64,000 nucleotides of DNA from Bowdeniella nasicola (GCF_900107735.1 NZ_FNQV01000005.1:124001-188000); one strand, 5' to 3'; shown: positions 1 through 15,258, counted from the stretch's first letter. Numbers and translations are program-made. Notes: generated from the sequence alone by a model not told the origin.

Positions 1-5716
<5,716 letters not shown>

Positions 5717-5782
5717 CGATTTTGATCGTTTCTGGTAGGTCCTAGTGTTTTCCCTTTTTGGGAGCGCTAGACTAAGACCACG

Positions 5783-5815
5783 CCCACACGTGTGGGGGCC
5801 CGCTGTGGGCGGGCC
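5783..5815. promoter_or_regulatory. Palindrome CCCACACGTGTGGG plus adjacent hairpin upstream of the sugar-binding lipoprotein
   Basis: 5783-5796 is a perfect 14-bp palindrome. Directly after it, GGCCCGC (5797-5803) pairs with GCGGGCC (5809-5815) across a 5-nt loop. A possible -10 (TAGACT, 5768-5773) lies just upstream and the start codon is 30 bp downstream. The palindrome may be an operator for the sugar transporter, and the hairpin a 5' UTR element or a weak terminator of the preceding gene (no T-run). Functional roles are inference. Confidence 0.4.
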
Positions 5816-5845
5816 AGCAACGACGCAGTTTCGTGAGGAGAAGCA

Positions 5846-7156
5846 ATGAAGCGGATCGGAGCAGTCGCGGGACTCGCCGCACTCAGCCTGGTTCTTGCCG
5901 CCTGTGGCGGCGGCGGATCATCCAATGGATCCACCACTGGTGGTTCCGGTGGCGGTTCAGGCGAAGGTGGCGGAGACGTCTCAGTCGTCAGCTGGTGGGA
6001 AGCCGGCTCGGAAAAGAAGGGCCTGGAGGCCCTCGAAGGAGTGTTTAAGAAGGAGCACCCCAACTTCACCTTTAAGAATGCGGCGGTCGCCGGTGGTGGC
6101 GGTTCCCAGGCCAAGCAGAAGCTTGCCGCGGACCTCGCAGCGAAGAACCCGCCGGATACCTTCCAGGCACACGCGGGTGCGGAGCTGACCGACTACATCG
6201 ATGCGATGCAGATCGAAGACGTTTCCAACCTGTATGACGAGTTCAAGCTCAAGGATGCCTTCCCGCAGACCCTGATCGATCGCCTGACCGTTGACGGCAA
6301 GATCTACTCGGTCCCGTCCAACGTGCACCGCGCGAACGTCGTGTGGGCCAATAATGCGGTGTTGAAGGAAGCCGGCCTGGATCCGGAAAAGGCTCCGGCC
6401 GACCTCGATGCGTGGATCGCGGACATGGAGAAGGTCAAGGCCGCGGGTAAGACCCCGATCACCGTCGGCATGGCCTGGACGCAGCTTCAGCTCCTGGAGG
6501 TCGTCCTCATGGCCGATCTCGGCGCCGAAGGCTACAACGGCCTGTTCGACGGCAAGACCGCATGGGATGGCCCCGAGGTCACCAAGGCGATCGAGCACTA
6601 CGCCAAGATCATGGAGCTGGCCGACAAGTCCTACCTCAATGAGGACTGGGAACCGGCCATGAACCCGGTCATTAGCGGCAACGCTGCATACAACGTCATG
6701 GGCGATTGGGCCGTGGCGGCCTTTGACGCGGCTGGCAAGAAGTACAAGGAAGACTACGTCGCCTTCCCCGTGCCCGGCACGGACGGCATGTTCGACTTCC
6801 TGGCGGACTCCTTCACGCTGCCGGTCGGCGCCAAGAACGTTGATGGCGCCAAGGCCTGGCTGCAGACCATCTCCGGCAAGGAAGGTCAGATCGCGTTCAA
6901 CACGGTCAAGGGTTCGATTCCTGCTCGCTCGGATCTGAGCGAAGAGGAACTGGGCAAGTTCGGTGAATACCAGCAGGACGCGATGAAGTCCTTCGCGGAA
7001 GACACCATCGTGTCCTCGATCGCGCACGGGGCGGCTGCTCCGGTCGCCGTGTCCAACGCGATGAACGACGCCTGCGCCAAGTTCGCTCAGGGTGGCTCTG
7101 ACGTGGCCGGCTTCCAGGCCGAGCTCGCCAAGGCTGCCGAACCGATGAGCAAGTAG
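5846..7156 (+). CDS. Sugar-binding lipoprotein of an ABC importer (family 1 binding protein)
   Basis: Binds an oligosaccharide outside the cell and delivers it to the two permeases that follow; a maltodextrin ligand is inferred from the amylopullulanase upstream. The 436-residue product has a type II signal peptide with lipobox LAAC (Cys20), then a Gly/Ser-rich tether (about residues 21-40) and a typical family 1 fold start (VSVVSWWEAGSEKKG). ATG at 5846 follows GAGGAG at good spacing. A strong hairpin (7190-7219) separates it from the permease genes, as is common where the binding protein must be made in excess. The fold class is sure; the ligand is not. Confidence 0.9.
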   Translation: MKRIGAVAGLAALSLVLAACGGGGSSNGSTTGGSGGGSGEGGGDVSVVSWWEAGSEKKGLEALEGVFKKEHPNFTFKNAAVAGGGGSQAKQKLAADLAAKNPPDTFQAHAGAELTDYIDAMQIEDVSNLYDEFKLKDAFPQTLIDRLTVDGKIYSVPSNVHRANVVWANNAVLKEAGLDPEKAPADLDAWIADMEKVKAAGKTPITVGMAWTQLQLLEVVLMADLGAEGYNGLFDGKTAWDGPEVTKAIEHYAKIMELADKSYLNEDWEPAMNPVISGNAAYNVMGDWAVAAFDAAGKKYKEDYVAFPVPGTDGMFDFLADSFTLPVGAKNVDGAKAWLQTISGKEGQIAFNTVKGSIPARSDLSEEELGKFGEYQQDAMKSFAEDTIVSSIAHGAAAPVAVSNAMNDACAKFAQGGSDVAGFQAELAKAAEPMSK

Positions 7157-7189
7157 CCTCGCGCTAGCCTCACCAGATCACCAATGAGC

Positions 7190-7219
7190 GCGGGTGGCGG
7201 CGACATCGCCGCCACCCGC
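7190..7219. terminator. 14-bp hairpin between binding-protein and permease genes
   Basis: GCGGGTGGCGGCGA (7190-7203) is followed after two bases by its exact reverse complement (7206-7219). There is no T-run and the Shine-Dalgarno of the next gene (GGAAGGA, 7226-7232) is immediately downstream. It probably protects the 3' end of the binding-protein mRNA or partly stops transcription, giving more lipoprotein than permease. Confidence 0.65.
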
Positions 7220-7238
7220 TGCTATGGAAGGACCAACA

Positions 7239-8162
7239 ATGGCGAGTAAACAACGGCGAAGCTCGCGGCAGTGGTGGCGCACCTACGGTCCGCCGCTCCT
7301 TCTCATTTCTCCCTCTGTCATCCTCGTCGGGATATTCGTCTACGGCCTCATCGCCGCCAACACCTATACCTCGATGCGCGATGCCCACACCGTCGCCCAG
7401 TACAACGGGGCACGCGAGACCTCCTTTGTGTGGTTCGAGAACTACGCGAACCTCTTCGGTAATGCGGACTTCCAGCATTCGCTGACGAACCTGCTGCTCT
7501 TCACGCTCGCATTCCTCGTTGGCACCCTCGTCCTCGGGTTCTTGTGGGCGTGGCTGTTAGAGCGCCCGATCAAGGGAGAGGGGTTCTTCCGCTCCGTCTT
7601 TCTCTTCCCGATGGCCGTGTCCTTCATCGCCTCGGGTGTGGTGTGGAAGTGGCTGCTCAACTCCGGCACCGGCGACCAGGCCAAGGGTCTGAACCGCCTG
7701 TTCCACATGTTGGGGCTGAGCTTTTTAGAGAACTCCTGGACCGCGAATCTCACTTTTGGTGTCCTCGCGGTGGCGCTGCCCGCGATCTGGCAGCTCGCCG
7801 GCTATGTCATGGCCCTATTCCTTGCGGGCTTTCGGGGGATCAGCGATGACCTGCGGGAGGCCGGCCGCGTCGATGGTGCAAGCGAATGGCAGCTGTACCG
7901 GCACATCATCTTCCCGCAGCTTTCGGCCGTTGCGTTGTCCGCGGTCATCATCATTGGGCACATGGCGATGAAGTCCTTCGACCTCATCATGGCCGTGACC
8001 GACCAGCGCACCTACTCGACCAAGGTTCCCGCGATCGACATGTACAACTTCATGACCTCGGGCGACTACTCCAACGCCGCGGCCGTCGGCACGATCCTCC
8101 TCGTGATCGTGGCGATCCTCGTCGTTCCCTATCTCATCCACGACGCGAAGCAGAGGCGCTGA
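7239..8162 (+). CDS. Sugar ABC transporter permease (MalF-like)
   Basis: Inner-membrane permease of the same importer. The 307-residue product has six predicted hydrophobic segments, the first starting near residue 15 (PPLLLISPSVILVGIFVYG), and the cytoplasmic EAA loop EAGRVDGASEWQLYRHIIFP that docks the ATPase. ATG at 7239 is chosen because GGAAGGA ends 6 bases before it; an upstream in-frame start would lie inside the hairpin. One base separates its stop from the second permease. No ATPase gene accompanies the pair, so a shared MsmK-type ATPase encoded elsewhere is likely (family knowledge). Confidence 0.92.
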   Translation: MASKQRRSSRQWWRTYGPPLLLISPSVILVGIFVYGLIAANTYTSMRDAHTVAQYNGARETSFVWFENYANLFGNADFQHSLTNLLLFTLAFLVGTLVLGFLWAWLLERPIKGEGFFRSVFLFPMAVSFIASGVVWKWLLNSGTGDQAKGLNRLFHMLGLSFLENSWTANLTFGVLAVALPAIWQLAGYVMALFLAGFRGISDDLREAGRVDGASEWQLYRHIIFPQLSAVALSAVIIIGHMAMKSFDLIMAVTDQRTYSTKVPAIDMYNFMTSGDYSNAAAVGTILLVIVAILVVPYLIHDAKQRR

Positions 8163-8163
8163 C

Positions 8164-9063
8164 ATGACGACCACCTCGACTCAGCCCGCTCCCGCCCTGC
8201 CGGGCGAAGAGCTCGGCCCGCCCCCGTCTCTGGATCGATCCGGCACGAAAGGCACCGCAACCGCCATCCGCTATGCGCTGCTGATCTTCTCGCTCGCCGT
8301 CGTCCTCATCCCCGTCTACGTCCTCATCATCACCTCGTTTAAGGGCTCGGCCGAGGCAGATCCCTCCCGGACATGGTTCCTGCCCGAGGTGTGGCAGACC
8401 GCCAACTGGCAGCGGGCCTGGGACGCGTTGGCCGCGCCCATCGGGCGGACGTTTATGCTCGTCATCCCGTCCTCGATCATCTCGGCGATGCTCGGCTCGA
8501 TGAACGGCTTCGTCCTTTCGCGCTGGCGCTTTCCCGGGGCGAACATTATCTTCACCCTCATCTTGTTCGGCATGTTCATTCCGTACCAGGCCGTCATGAT
8601 CCCGCTCATGAAGATGGTGCTGACGATGGGACTGCCGAACGGTATTCCCACGCTGATCCTCGCGCACGTCGTCTACGGCATCCCCATCACGACGCTCATT
8701 TTCCGCAACTACTACGAATCGGTACCGCAAGAGCTCATCGAGGCCTCGCGCGTCGATGGAGCCGGCATGCTGCGCACCTATTTCTCGGTCGTGCTGCCGA
8801 TCTCGATTCCGAGCTTCGTCGTCGTGTTGATCTGGCAGTTCACCTCCGCGTGGAATGACTTCCTGTTCGCCCTGTTCTTAACGAACACGGAGACCGGGCC
8901 GGTCACGCTCTCCCTGAACAACCTTGCCCACGGCTCGATCATGGCGGACTACGGGGCATCGATGGCGGGCGCGCTGCTAGCCTCCGCGCCCACGCTCATC
9001 GTCTATATCCTGCTCGGCAAGTATTTCGTCGGCGGACTCATGTCGGGTTCCGTCAAGGGATAG
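8164..9063 (+). CDS. Sugar ABC transporter permease (MalG-like)
   Basis: Second membrane subunit of the importer, 299 residues. It has a cytoplasmic N-terminal tail, then six hydrophobic segments and the EAA loop EASRVDGAGMLRTYFSVVLP. ATG at 8164 begins one base after the stop of the first permease, so the two are translationally coupled. It ends the starch/maltodextrin operon; a long stem-loop follows 27 bp after the stop. Confidence 0.92.
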   Translation: MTTTSTQPAPALPGEELGPPPSLDRSGTKGTATAIRYALLIFSLAVVLIPVYVLIITSFKGSAEADPSRTWFLPEVWQTANWQRAWDALAAPIGRTFMLVIPSSIISAMLGSMNGFVLSRWRFPGANIIFTLILFGMFIPYQAVMIPLMKMVLTMGLPNGIPTLILAHVVYGIPITTLIFRNYYESVPQELIEASRVDGAGMLRTYFSVVLPISIPSFVVVLIWQFTSAWNDFLFALFLTNTETGPVTLSLNNLAHGSIMADYGASMAGALLASAPTLIVYILLGKYFVGGLMSGSVKG

Positions 9064-9089
9064 CCGCCAGCTCCGTCGATTCCCGCGAT

Positions 9090-9122
9090 GCCCCGAGCCT
9101 AAAAACACCGTAGGCTCGGGGC
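9090..9122. terminator. Stem-loop terminator of the sugar transport operon
   Basis: A 12-bp perfect stem, GCCCCGAGCCTA (9090-9101) with TAGGCTCGGGGC (9111-9122), and a 9-nt loop. No clear T-run follows, as is common in high-G+C actinobacteria. Confidence 0.7.
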
Positions 9123-9146
9123 AGAGCCATCTTTAGGAGGACAGCC

Positions 9147-9674
9147 GTGTCTGACGTGAGAATCGACCTCATCACCGCCGAGCACGCCGGAGAACTCATG
9201 ACCGTGCGCCGCGCGGCGTTCGTGACCGAAGCGCAGGTCTACGGCGATCCGCACCTGCCGGTGCTCACCGAATCGCTAGAGGACATCGATAAGGACCTCG
9301 CCCGCGAGGACGTCGTCACCCTCGGCGCATGGATTGGCACGCGGCTCGTCGGCTCCATCCGCGTCGCGATCGATGGCACCCGCGCCAAGCTTGGCCGCCT
9401 GGCCGTCACGCCCGACTTGCAGAAGCAGGGAATCGGGACGGCGCTGCTGCTCAAGGTGCTGGAATACCTGCCCGAGGACATCTCCGAGGTGTGGGTCTTT
9501 ACCGCGCAGGACAAGCGCGCGAGCCTGGACATCCCCGGGATGCCCGGCCACGACGATGATTTCGATGAATACGCCGGCGAACTGACCTACTCCTACCTGC
9601 GCCGGGTGCTTGGCGAAGAAGACGAAGACGATGACGATCTCGTCGACGCTTTCGGCGCCCCCGCCGCCGATTGA
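9147..9674 (+). CDS. GNAT-family N-acetyltransferase
   Basis: Predicted acetyl-CoA-dependent N-acetyltransferase of 175 residues; substrate unknown. The acetyl-CoA loop is visible as VTPDLQKQGIGTALL (motif A, Q-x-x-G-x-G), after a beta strand carrying RLVGSIRVAI. The C-terminus is very acidic (GEEDEDDDDLVDAF). GTG at 9147 is preceded by TAGGAGG at good spacing (9135-9141). It stands alone between two operons. The family call is firm. Confidence 0.85.
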   Translation: MSDVRIDLITAEHAGELMTVRRAAFVTEAQVYGDPHLPVLTESLEDIDKDLAREDVVTLGAWIGTRLVGSIRVAIDGTRAKLGRLAVTPDLQKQGIGTALLLKVLEYLPEDISEVWVFTAQDKRASLDIPGMPGHDDDFDEYAGELTYSYLRRVLGEEDEDDDDLVDAFGAPAAD

Positions 9675-9749
9675 TCTGCGCTAGGCTCAACCTCGTCACC
9701 CATTATCGATTCGGCGCCGATGACGGCCGAAACCTAGGAGTAGGTACCC

Positions 9750-11033
9750 GTGACGCAGGATGTCCTTAACGCCCCACTAGCTCAGATCGATCCAGAGATT
9801 GCCGACGTGCTGACCGGGGAGTTAGACCGGCAACGTCACACCCTGGAGATGATCGCCTCGGAGAACTTCGTGCCTCGCGCCGTGTTGCAGGCCCAGGGTT
9901 CGGTGCTCACAAACAAGTATGCCGAGGGCTACCCCGGCCGGCGCTACTACGGTGGCTGCGAGCAGGTCGACATCGCGGAAAACCTCGCTATCGAGCGTGT
10001 CAAAGCGCTGTTCGGGGCCGACTACGCCAACGTCCAGCCGCACTCAGGAGCTACCGCCAACGCGGCCGTGTTGCACGCGATCGCCTCGCCCGGTGACACC
10101 CTGCTCGGCCTCGAGCTCGCCCACGGCGGCCACCTCACCCACGGCATGAAGATCAACTTCTCCGGCAAGCTGTACGACGCCAAGGCCTATGGCGTGGATC
10201 CACAGACCTACCTCGTCGACATGGACAAGGTACGCGAGGCGGCCCGCGAGCATGAGCCGCGCGTCATCATCGCCGGGTGGTCCGCATACCCGCGTCAGCT
10301 CGACTTCGCCGCCTTCCGCGAGATCGCCGACGAGGTCGGCGCGACCCTGTGGGTCGACATGGCGCACTTCGCCGGGCTCGTGGCGGCCGGCTTGCACCCG
10401 AACCCCGTCCCACACGCCCACGTCGTCTCCTCCACCGTCCACAAGACGCTCGGCGGCCCGCGCTCCGGGCTCATCCTGTCCTCCGACGCCGAGACCTTCG
10501 GCCGCAAGCTCAACTCGGCGGTCTTCCCCGGCCAGCAGGGCGGCCCGCTCATGCACGTCATCGCGGCGAAGGCCACCGCCTTCAAGCTCGCCGGCAGCCC
10601 GGAATTCGCCGAGCGCCAGCAGCGCACCATCGAAGGCGCCAAGATCCTCGCCGAGCGGCTGCTCGCTGATGATATGAAGGACTCCGGCGTCTCCGTCCTG
10701 ACCGGCGGTACCGACGTCCACCTCGTGCTCGTCGACCTGCGCAATTCCGAGCTCGATGGCAAGCAGGCCGAAGACCTGCTGCACGCTGCCGGCATCACCG
10801 TCAACCGCAACGCGATCCCGTTCGACCCGCGCCCGCCGATGGTCACCTCCGGGCTGCGGATCGGTACCCCGGCGCTCGCCACGCGCGGCTTTGGCGCGAC
10901 CGAGTTCGCCGAGGTCGCCGACGTCATCGCCATCGCGCTGCGCGATGGGGCAGGCGCCGACGTCGAGGCCCTGAAGGCGCGCGTTACCAAGCTGACCGAG
11001 AACTTCCCGCTGTACGACGGGCTCGTCCAGTGA
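9750..11033 (+). CDS. glyA: Serine hydroxymethyltransferase
   Basis: Cytoplasmic PLP enzyme converting serine and tetrahydrofolate to glycine and 5,10-methylene-THF. It is 427 residues, normal for the family, with the N-terminal signature [18 protein letters not shown] and the PLP-binding lysine in [16 protein letters not shown] at 9750 follows AGGAG (9736-9740). The stop overlaps the folD start (GTGA, 11030-11033), so the two are co-translated; FolD uses the methylene-THF that GlyA makes. A possible -10 is TAGGCT at 9682-9687. I looked for a ZTP or THF riboswitch in the short leader and did not recognise one. Confidence 0.97.
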   Translation: MTQDVLNAPLAQIDPEIADVLTGELDRQRHTLEMIASENFVPRAVLQAQGSVLTNKYAEGYPGRRYYGGCEQVDIAENLAIERVKALFGADYANVQPHSGATANAAVLHAIASPGDTLLGLELAHGGHLTHGMKINFSGKLYDAKAYGVDPQTYLVDMDKVREAAREHEPRVIIAGWSAYPRQLDFAAFREIADEVGATLWVDMAHFAGLVAAGLHPNPVPHAHVVSSTVHKTLGGPRSGLILSSDAETFGRKLNSAVFPGQQGGPLMHVIAAKATAFKLAGSPEFAERQQRTIEGAKILAERLLADDMKDSGVSVLTGGTDVHLVLVDLRNSELDGKQAEDLLHAAGITVNRNAIPFDPRPPMVTSGLRIGTPALATRGFGATEFAEVADVIAIALRDGAGADVEALKARVTKLTENFPLYDGLVQ

Positions 11034-11938
11034 GGGCGCCGTGGCAGGGGCCAGCCAAGGTCCTTGATGGCAAGGCGACGGCGGCCGAGATCAAGGCTGA
11101 ACTGGCTGAGCGCGTCGCCGCGCTAAAGGAACGCGGCATCACGCCGGGCCTCGGGACGGTGCTCGTCGGGGAGGATCCCGGCAGCGTCTCCTACGTCGCG
11201 GGTAAGCATCGCGACTGCGAGCAGGTGGGGATCGCTTCCATCCGCGAGGACCTGCCGGCCGATGCGAGCGAGGACGACATTCGCGCGGCGATCACGCGGC
11301 TGAATAACGATCCGGCGTGTACGGGCTACATCGTCCAGCTGCCGCTGCCCAAGGGCGTCGATACCAACGCACTGCTGGAACTCATCGATCCGGACAAGGA
11401 CGCCGACGGGCTGCATCCGACGAACCTCGGGCGGCTCGTGCTGCGGGTCTCCGAGGACATCGACACGCCGCTGCCGTGCACGCCGCGCGCCGTCATCGAG
11501 CTCATGCAGCGCCACGGGATCGACCTCAACGGCGCCGACGTGTGCGTCGTCGGCCGCGGGACCACCGTCGGGCGTTCCATCGGGCTGCTCATGGGCCGCA
11601 AGGACGTCAACGCCACGGTCACGAGCTGCCACACCGGAACGACGGACCTGGCCGACAAGGTCCGGGCCGCCGATGTCGTCGTCGCCGCCTCGGGCGTCGC
11701 CGGACTCATCACGCCCGAGATGCTCAAGCCCGGCGCCATCGTCTTGGACGTCGGCGTCTCGCGCGTCGTCGATGAGGCGAGCGGCAAGGCTCGCCTGCAG
11801 GGCGACGTCGCCGACGGGGTCGACGAGGTCGCCTCCTGGCTCTCGCCCAACCCCGGGGGAGTGGGACCGATGACGCGCGCGCTGCTGCTCGTCAACGTCG
11901 TGGAAGCGGCCGAACGCGCCGCCGCCGCGAAGGCGTAG
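11030..11938 (+). CDS. folD: Methylene-THF dehydrogenase / methenyl-THF cyclohydrolase
   Basis: Bifunctional enzyme interconverting 5,10-methylene-THF, methenyl-THF and 10-formyl-THF, supplying one-carbon units for purines and initiator tRNA. It is 302 residues, with the N-terminal catalytic Tyr-Lys pair in [15 protein letters not shown], the [10 protein letters not shown] motif and the NADP-binding signature [21 protein letters not shown] start at 11030 overlaps the glyA stop by 4 bp. The first residues ([15 protein letters not shown]) carry a short extension before the conserved start of the fold. Confidence 0.97.
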   Translation: MRAPWQGPAKVLDGKATAAEIKAELAERVAALKERGITPGLGTVLVGEDPGSVSYVAGKHRDCEQVGIASIREDLPADASEDDIRAAITRLNNDPACTGYIVQLPLPKGVDTNALLELIDPDKDADGLHPTNLGRLVLRVSEDIDTPLPCTPRAVIELMQRHGIDLNGADVCVVGRGTTVGRSIGLLMGRKDVNATVTSCHTGTTDLADKVRAADVVVAASGVAGLITPEMLKPGAIVLDVGVSRVVDEASGKARLQGDVADGVDEVASWLSPNPGGVGPMTRALLLVNVVEAAERAAAAKA

Positions 11939-11984
11939 CGCGCGTCGCAAACGAGGTCTCGTCGAGCGTGTCCGCGCGGCATGC

Positions 11985-11990
11985 GACGAT
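11985..11990 (+). promoter_or_regulatory. -10 hexamer GACGAT for leaderless xth
   Basis: GACGAT ends 6 nt before the ATG of xth with no Shine-Dalgarno between, matching the leaderless pattern seen at other genes here. The hexamer is a weak match. Confidence 0.35.
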
Positions 11991-11996
11991 AGGGGC

Positions 11997-12812
11997 ATGC
12001 TTTCGATCTCTACCGTCAACGTCAACGGAATCCGCGCCGCGGCCCGCCGCGGCATGCCTGACTGGCTCACCCACGCCGCGCCGGACATCCTGCTGCTGCA
12101 AGAGGTGCGCGCCAACCGCGCCCAGCTCGATGAGGTTTTCGAAACGACGGACACGATCCACCTGCACGATTCGTGCCTGAAGGGCCGGGCAGGCGTCGCC
12201 GTCATCTCCGCGCTGCCGCACGGTGAGGTCCGCACCGGGCTGAGCGAGGAGGAGCCGGAGGTGGATTCGGGCCGCTGGCTGGAAGTCGATCTCAGCGTGC
12301 CGGGGCTGCAGCGCCCGCTGACGGTCATCTCCACCTACCTGCACTCCGGCACCGTCGGCACCGAGAAGATGGACTTCAAATACGCCCACCTCGATCGGGT
12401 CGGCGCACGCCTTAGCGACCTCGCCGCCGATATGGCCGCCGGTCGCCGCGAGGTCCTCATCGCGGGCGATTTCAATATCGTGCGCAGCGAGCGGGACATC
12501 AAGAACTGGAAGGGCAACTACAACAAGACGGCGGGCGTGCTGCAAGACGAGATCGACCACCTCGATCGCTGGTTCGATGAGCTTGGTTTCGTTGACGTCC
12601 ACCGTCAGCTAGCAGGCGACGTGCAAGGCCCGTACACGTGGTGGTCCTGGCGCGGCAAGGCCTACGACAACGATGCCGGCTGGCGCATCGACTACCAGAT
12701 GGCGAGCCCCGGCCTCGCCGCGGCCGCGCGCGAGGCGCACGTCTTTCGCGCCGAGACGTGGGCGGAGCGGTTTTCCGATCACGCCCCGCTCACGGTGCGC
12801 TACGAGCTTTAG
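11997..12812 (+). CDS. xth: Exodeoxyribonuclease III / AP endonuclease
   Basis: Base-excision-repair nuclease that nicks at abasic sites and degrades 3' ends. It is 271 residues, with family motifs VNVNGIRAAARRG, the metal-binding Glu in LLQEVRA, GDFNIVRSERDIKNWKGN and the catalytic SDHAPLTV near the C-terminus. No Shine-Dalgarno is seen, and a -10-like hexamer ends 6 nt upstream of the ATG, suggesting a leaderless mRNA. Its stop codon overlaps the stop of convergent manC by 4 bp, with no terminator between. Confidence 0.93.
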   Translation: MLSISTVNVNGIRAAARRGMPDWLTHAAPDILLLQEVRANRAQLDEVFETTDTIHLHDSCLKGRAGVAVISALPHGEVRTGLSEEEPEVDSGRWLEVDLSVPGLQRPLTVISTYLHSGTVGTEKMDFKYAHLDRVGARLSDLAADMAAGRREVLIAGDFNIVRSERDIKNWKGNYNKTAGVLQDEIDHLDRWFDELGFVDVHRQLAGDVQGPYTWWSWRGKAYDNDAGWRIDYQMASPGLAAAAREAHVFRAETWAERFSDHAPLTVRYEL

Positions 12813-13990
12813 GCCAGGTCCGCCCGGCCGCGCTCGGCGAGCAGCTTCGGGATCTCGCCGACGCCCTGGGCCTGATCGGCCGTCGTGATGAGGATGGCGT
12901 CGTCGGTCAACGTGACAACGACGTTCTCGATCCCCTTCGCGATCACCACGGGCAGGTCATCACCCGTGCGGTGATCGACGACGAGCGCGCCCGGGGAATC
13001 GAGCGCGAAGGCATGCTCGGAGACGTCCACATCGAGGTGCTGGCGCAGCGCCGCCATATCTCCTAAGTCATCCCAGCCGAGATCGGCGGGCGCGGGAACG
13101 ACGGCGACACCGCCGTCCGCGGCGACGGGCTCGGCAATCGCGTGATCGATCGCGATGGCCTCGAGCGCATCCCAGTGCTCGGCCAGCGCGTCCTGCCGGT
13201 CCTCGCTATCCCACGCCTGCGCAAGGGCCTCGATATGGTCCGCGAAATCGGGCATGAGCGAGCGCAGGTGGCGTGCCAGGACATCGGCCCGCATGACGAA
13301 CATTCCCGCGTTCCAGACGAACTCGCCGGACTCCAGGTAGGCGCTAGCGCGCTGCGCATCGGGTTTTTCGACGAACTGGCTCGCGCGGTAGGCGGGCAGC
13401 GGGGGAGCGATCGGGTGCGGGCCGGTCACATGCAGCGACGTTTGAGCGAGCATCGTCGCCGCGATCGCGAGCTCCGGCTTGGAATCGGGCGTCTCGGCAG
13501 CGGACAGTTCGAGCTCGCTGCCGAGCTTGATGTAGCCGAAGCCCGTCGCGGCATGCGTCGGGGTGATGCCGATCGTCGTGATGTAGCCATCTTCGGCGCA
13601 CGTGAGCGCGGTCAGGACCGCGTCGTCGAAGGAGTCCTCGTTTTCGATGACGTGATCGGCCGCGAAGGAGCCGACAAGGACGTCCTCACCGTAGCGGCGT
13701 GCCGCAATCGCGCTCGCGAGCGCTATCGCGGGCAGCGAATTGCGACCCGACGGCTCGGTAATGATCGCCGTTTCCGGCAGGCCGGACTGCGCGGCGACGG
13801 CCTCGGCGTGCGCGGCGCCCGTGACGATGAGGGTCTCATCGGCGAGCGAGTCGAGTCGGTCAACGGTCGAGCGCAGCAAGCTCGAGCCCGAGCCGGTGAG
13901 GTCGAGCAGGAATTTGGGGTGGTGGCGCCGCGACAGTGGCCACAGGCGCGTGCCGGCGCCCCCTGCGGGAATGATGGCAACGAAGGTCAT
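12809..13990 (-). CDS. manC: Mannose-1-phosphate guanylyltransferase
   Basis: Makes GDP-mannose from mannose-1-phosphate and GTP for mannosylated lipids, glycoproteins or polysaccharide. It is 393 residues, with the nucleotidyltransferase signature PAGGAGTRLWPLSRRHHPKF at the N-terminus, the product-binding FVEKPD motif and a metal-binding region. It lacks the C-terminal isomerase domain of bifunctional enzymes. Its start overlaps the galK stop by 4 bp, so it is the last gene of a deoR-galT-galK-manC transcription unit, an unusual partner for galactose genes. Confidence 0.9.
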   Translation of the reverse strand: MTFVAIIPAGGAGTRLWPLSRRHHPKFLLDLTGSGSSLLRSTVDRLDSLADETLIVTGAAHAEAVAAQSGLPETAIITEPSGRNSLPAIALASAIAARRYGEDVLVGSFAADHVIENEDSFDDAVLTALTCAEDGYITTIGITPTHAATGFGYIKLGSELELSAAETPDSKPELAIAATMLAQTSLHVTGPHPIAPPLPAYRASQFVEKPDAQRASAYLESGEFVWNAGMFVMRADVLARHLRSLMPDFADHIEALAQAWDSEDRQDALAEHWDALEAIAIDHAIAEPVAADGGVAVVPAPADLGWDDLGDMAALRQHLDVDVSEHAFALDSPGALVVDHRTGDDLPVVIAKGIENVVVTLTDDAILITTADQAQGVGEIPKLLAERGRADLA

Positions 13991-15258
13991 GGCTCAATCG
14001 TGTCATGAGCAAAGCCCGGCGCGGCTGCGATTGCGGCATACAGGTGGGGCTCGGCGAAGCCCCCTTCCGCAAACGCCGCACGGATCGCGGCCGCGGTATC
14101 GGCAGCACGCTCGCTGGTGGTCAGGACGATGGCGCTGCCGCCAAACCCGCCGCCCGTCATGCGCGCACCGATCGCGCCCGCCGAGGCGGCCGTATCGACC
14201 ACGAGGTCGAGCTCGGGGCACGTCACCTCGTAGTCATCGCGCAGCGAAGCGTGCGAGGCGAACATGAGCTCGCCGAGCGCGTGTCTGCCCTCGGGCGTGG
14301 TAAGCGCGCCGTCCTGAAGCAGCTCGATGAAGCCGCGCGTGCGGCCAATTTCAGTCACGACGTGGCGCGTGCGAGCAACCAGGCGGTCGCGGTCGGCCGA
14401 AGGTGCCCGCTCGGCGAGCTGGGCCAGCGCTGAATCGAGGTCGGTGATGTCGGCGAGCAGCGGGATATCGAGCAGCTGCGCGGCCCGCTCGCAATCGGCG
14501 CGCCGGGCCGCATACTGCCCATCGACGAGCGCGTGTGGTGCCCGCGTATCGACGACGAGCAGCGTCGCGCCCACCGCTTCGAGGTCGAACGGCACGTGGG
14601 AGATCTCGCCGGTGCGGCAATCGAGGGCGAGCGCGTGACCTTCGTGGGCGCGCAGCGACGCGGCCTGGTCCATGCCTCCGGTCGGGGCGCCCGCAATCTC
14701 GTTTTCGGCCCGCACGCACGCCTCAACCCAGCGCGCGCGGCCCTCGTCGTCGTCCAGTGCGAGGGTGGAGCCGGTCGCGGTTGCGAGCGCTACCGCCACG
14801 GTGCACTCCAACGCGGCGGAGGAGGACAGGCCCGCGCCGAAGGGCACGCACGAGTCAACGGCGATGTCGAAGCCCGGGCAGCGCTGCAGGAGTCCGGCCT
14901 GCTCGGCAGCCCACGTGACGCCCACGACGTAGCTGGACCAGCCGAGGTCCGCACCGGGGGCCACATCATCGAGCGATACCTCGATCACGCCGTCGGCCTG
15001 CGCGGATGTGAGCCGAACGGTTCGGTCATCGCGCAGGCGCACGTGAGCAAATGTGCGGTGGGGTAGGGCGATCGGCAGGGCGAGCCCGCCGTTGTAGTCG
15101 GTGTGCTCCCCAATGAGGTTGACTCGGCCGGGCGCCGAGCCGATGACGGCGGGGCGCTCGGATGCGCCGAAGGCGTTCTCAGCCAGGCGCGTCACGCGCT
15201 CGGCGCCGGCGGCGAGGGCGAATGGCTCTGAGGTCTGCCAGGTCGTCATGTCTATCAC
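13987..15258 (-). CDS. galK: Galactokinase
   Basis: GHMP kinase phosphorylating alpha-D-galactose at C1 (Leloir pathway). It is 423 residues, with the galactokinase signature GRVNLIGEHTDYNGG, the ATP-binding motif PFGAGLSSSAALE and motif 3 MTGGGFGGSAIVL. The chosen GTG start forms a 4-bp overlap (GTGA) with the galT stop; an ATG three codons later (TTWQTSEP context) is the alternative. It is coupled to galT upstream and manC downstream. Confidence 0.95.
   Translation of the reverse strand: MIDMTTWQTSEPFALAAGAERVTRLAENAFGASERPAVIGSAPGRVNLIGEHTDYNGGLALPIALPHRTFAHVRLRDDRTVRLTSAQADGVIEVSLDDVAPGADLGWSSYVVGVTWAAEQAGLLQRCPGFDIAVDSCVPFGAGLSSSAALECTVAVALATATGSTLALDDDEGRARWVEACVRAENEIAGAPTGGMDQAASLRAHEGHALALDCRTGEISHVPFDLEAVGATLLVVDTRAPHALVDGQYAARRADCERAAQLLDIPLLADITDLDSALAQLAERAPSADRDRLVARTRHVVTEIGRTRGFIELLQDGALTTPEGRHALGELMFASHASLRDDYEVTCPELDLVVDTAASAGAIGARMTGGGFGGSAIVLTTSERAADTAAAIRAAFAEGGFAEPHLYAAIAAAPGFAHDTIEP

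Noticed and set aside
9675-9749. Possible ZTP or THF riboswitch before glyA-folD
   Set aside because: The leader is too short and lacks the conserved pfl/THF core sequences; only a small GC palindrome (TCGGCGCCGA) is present.
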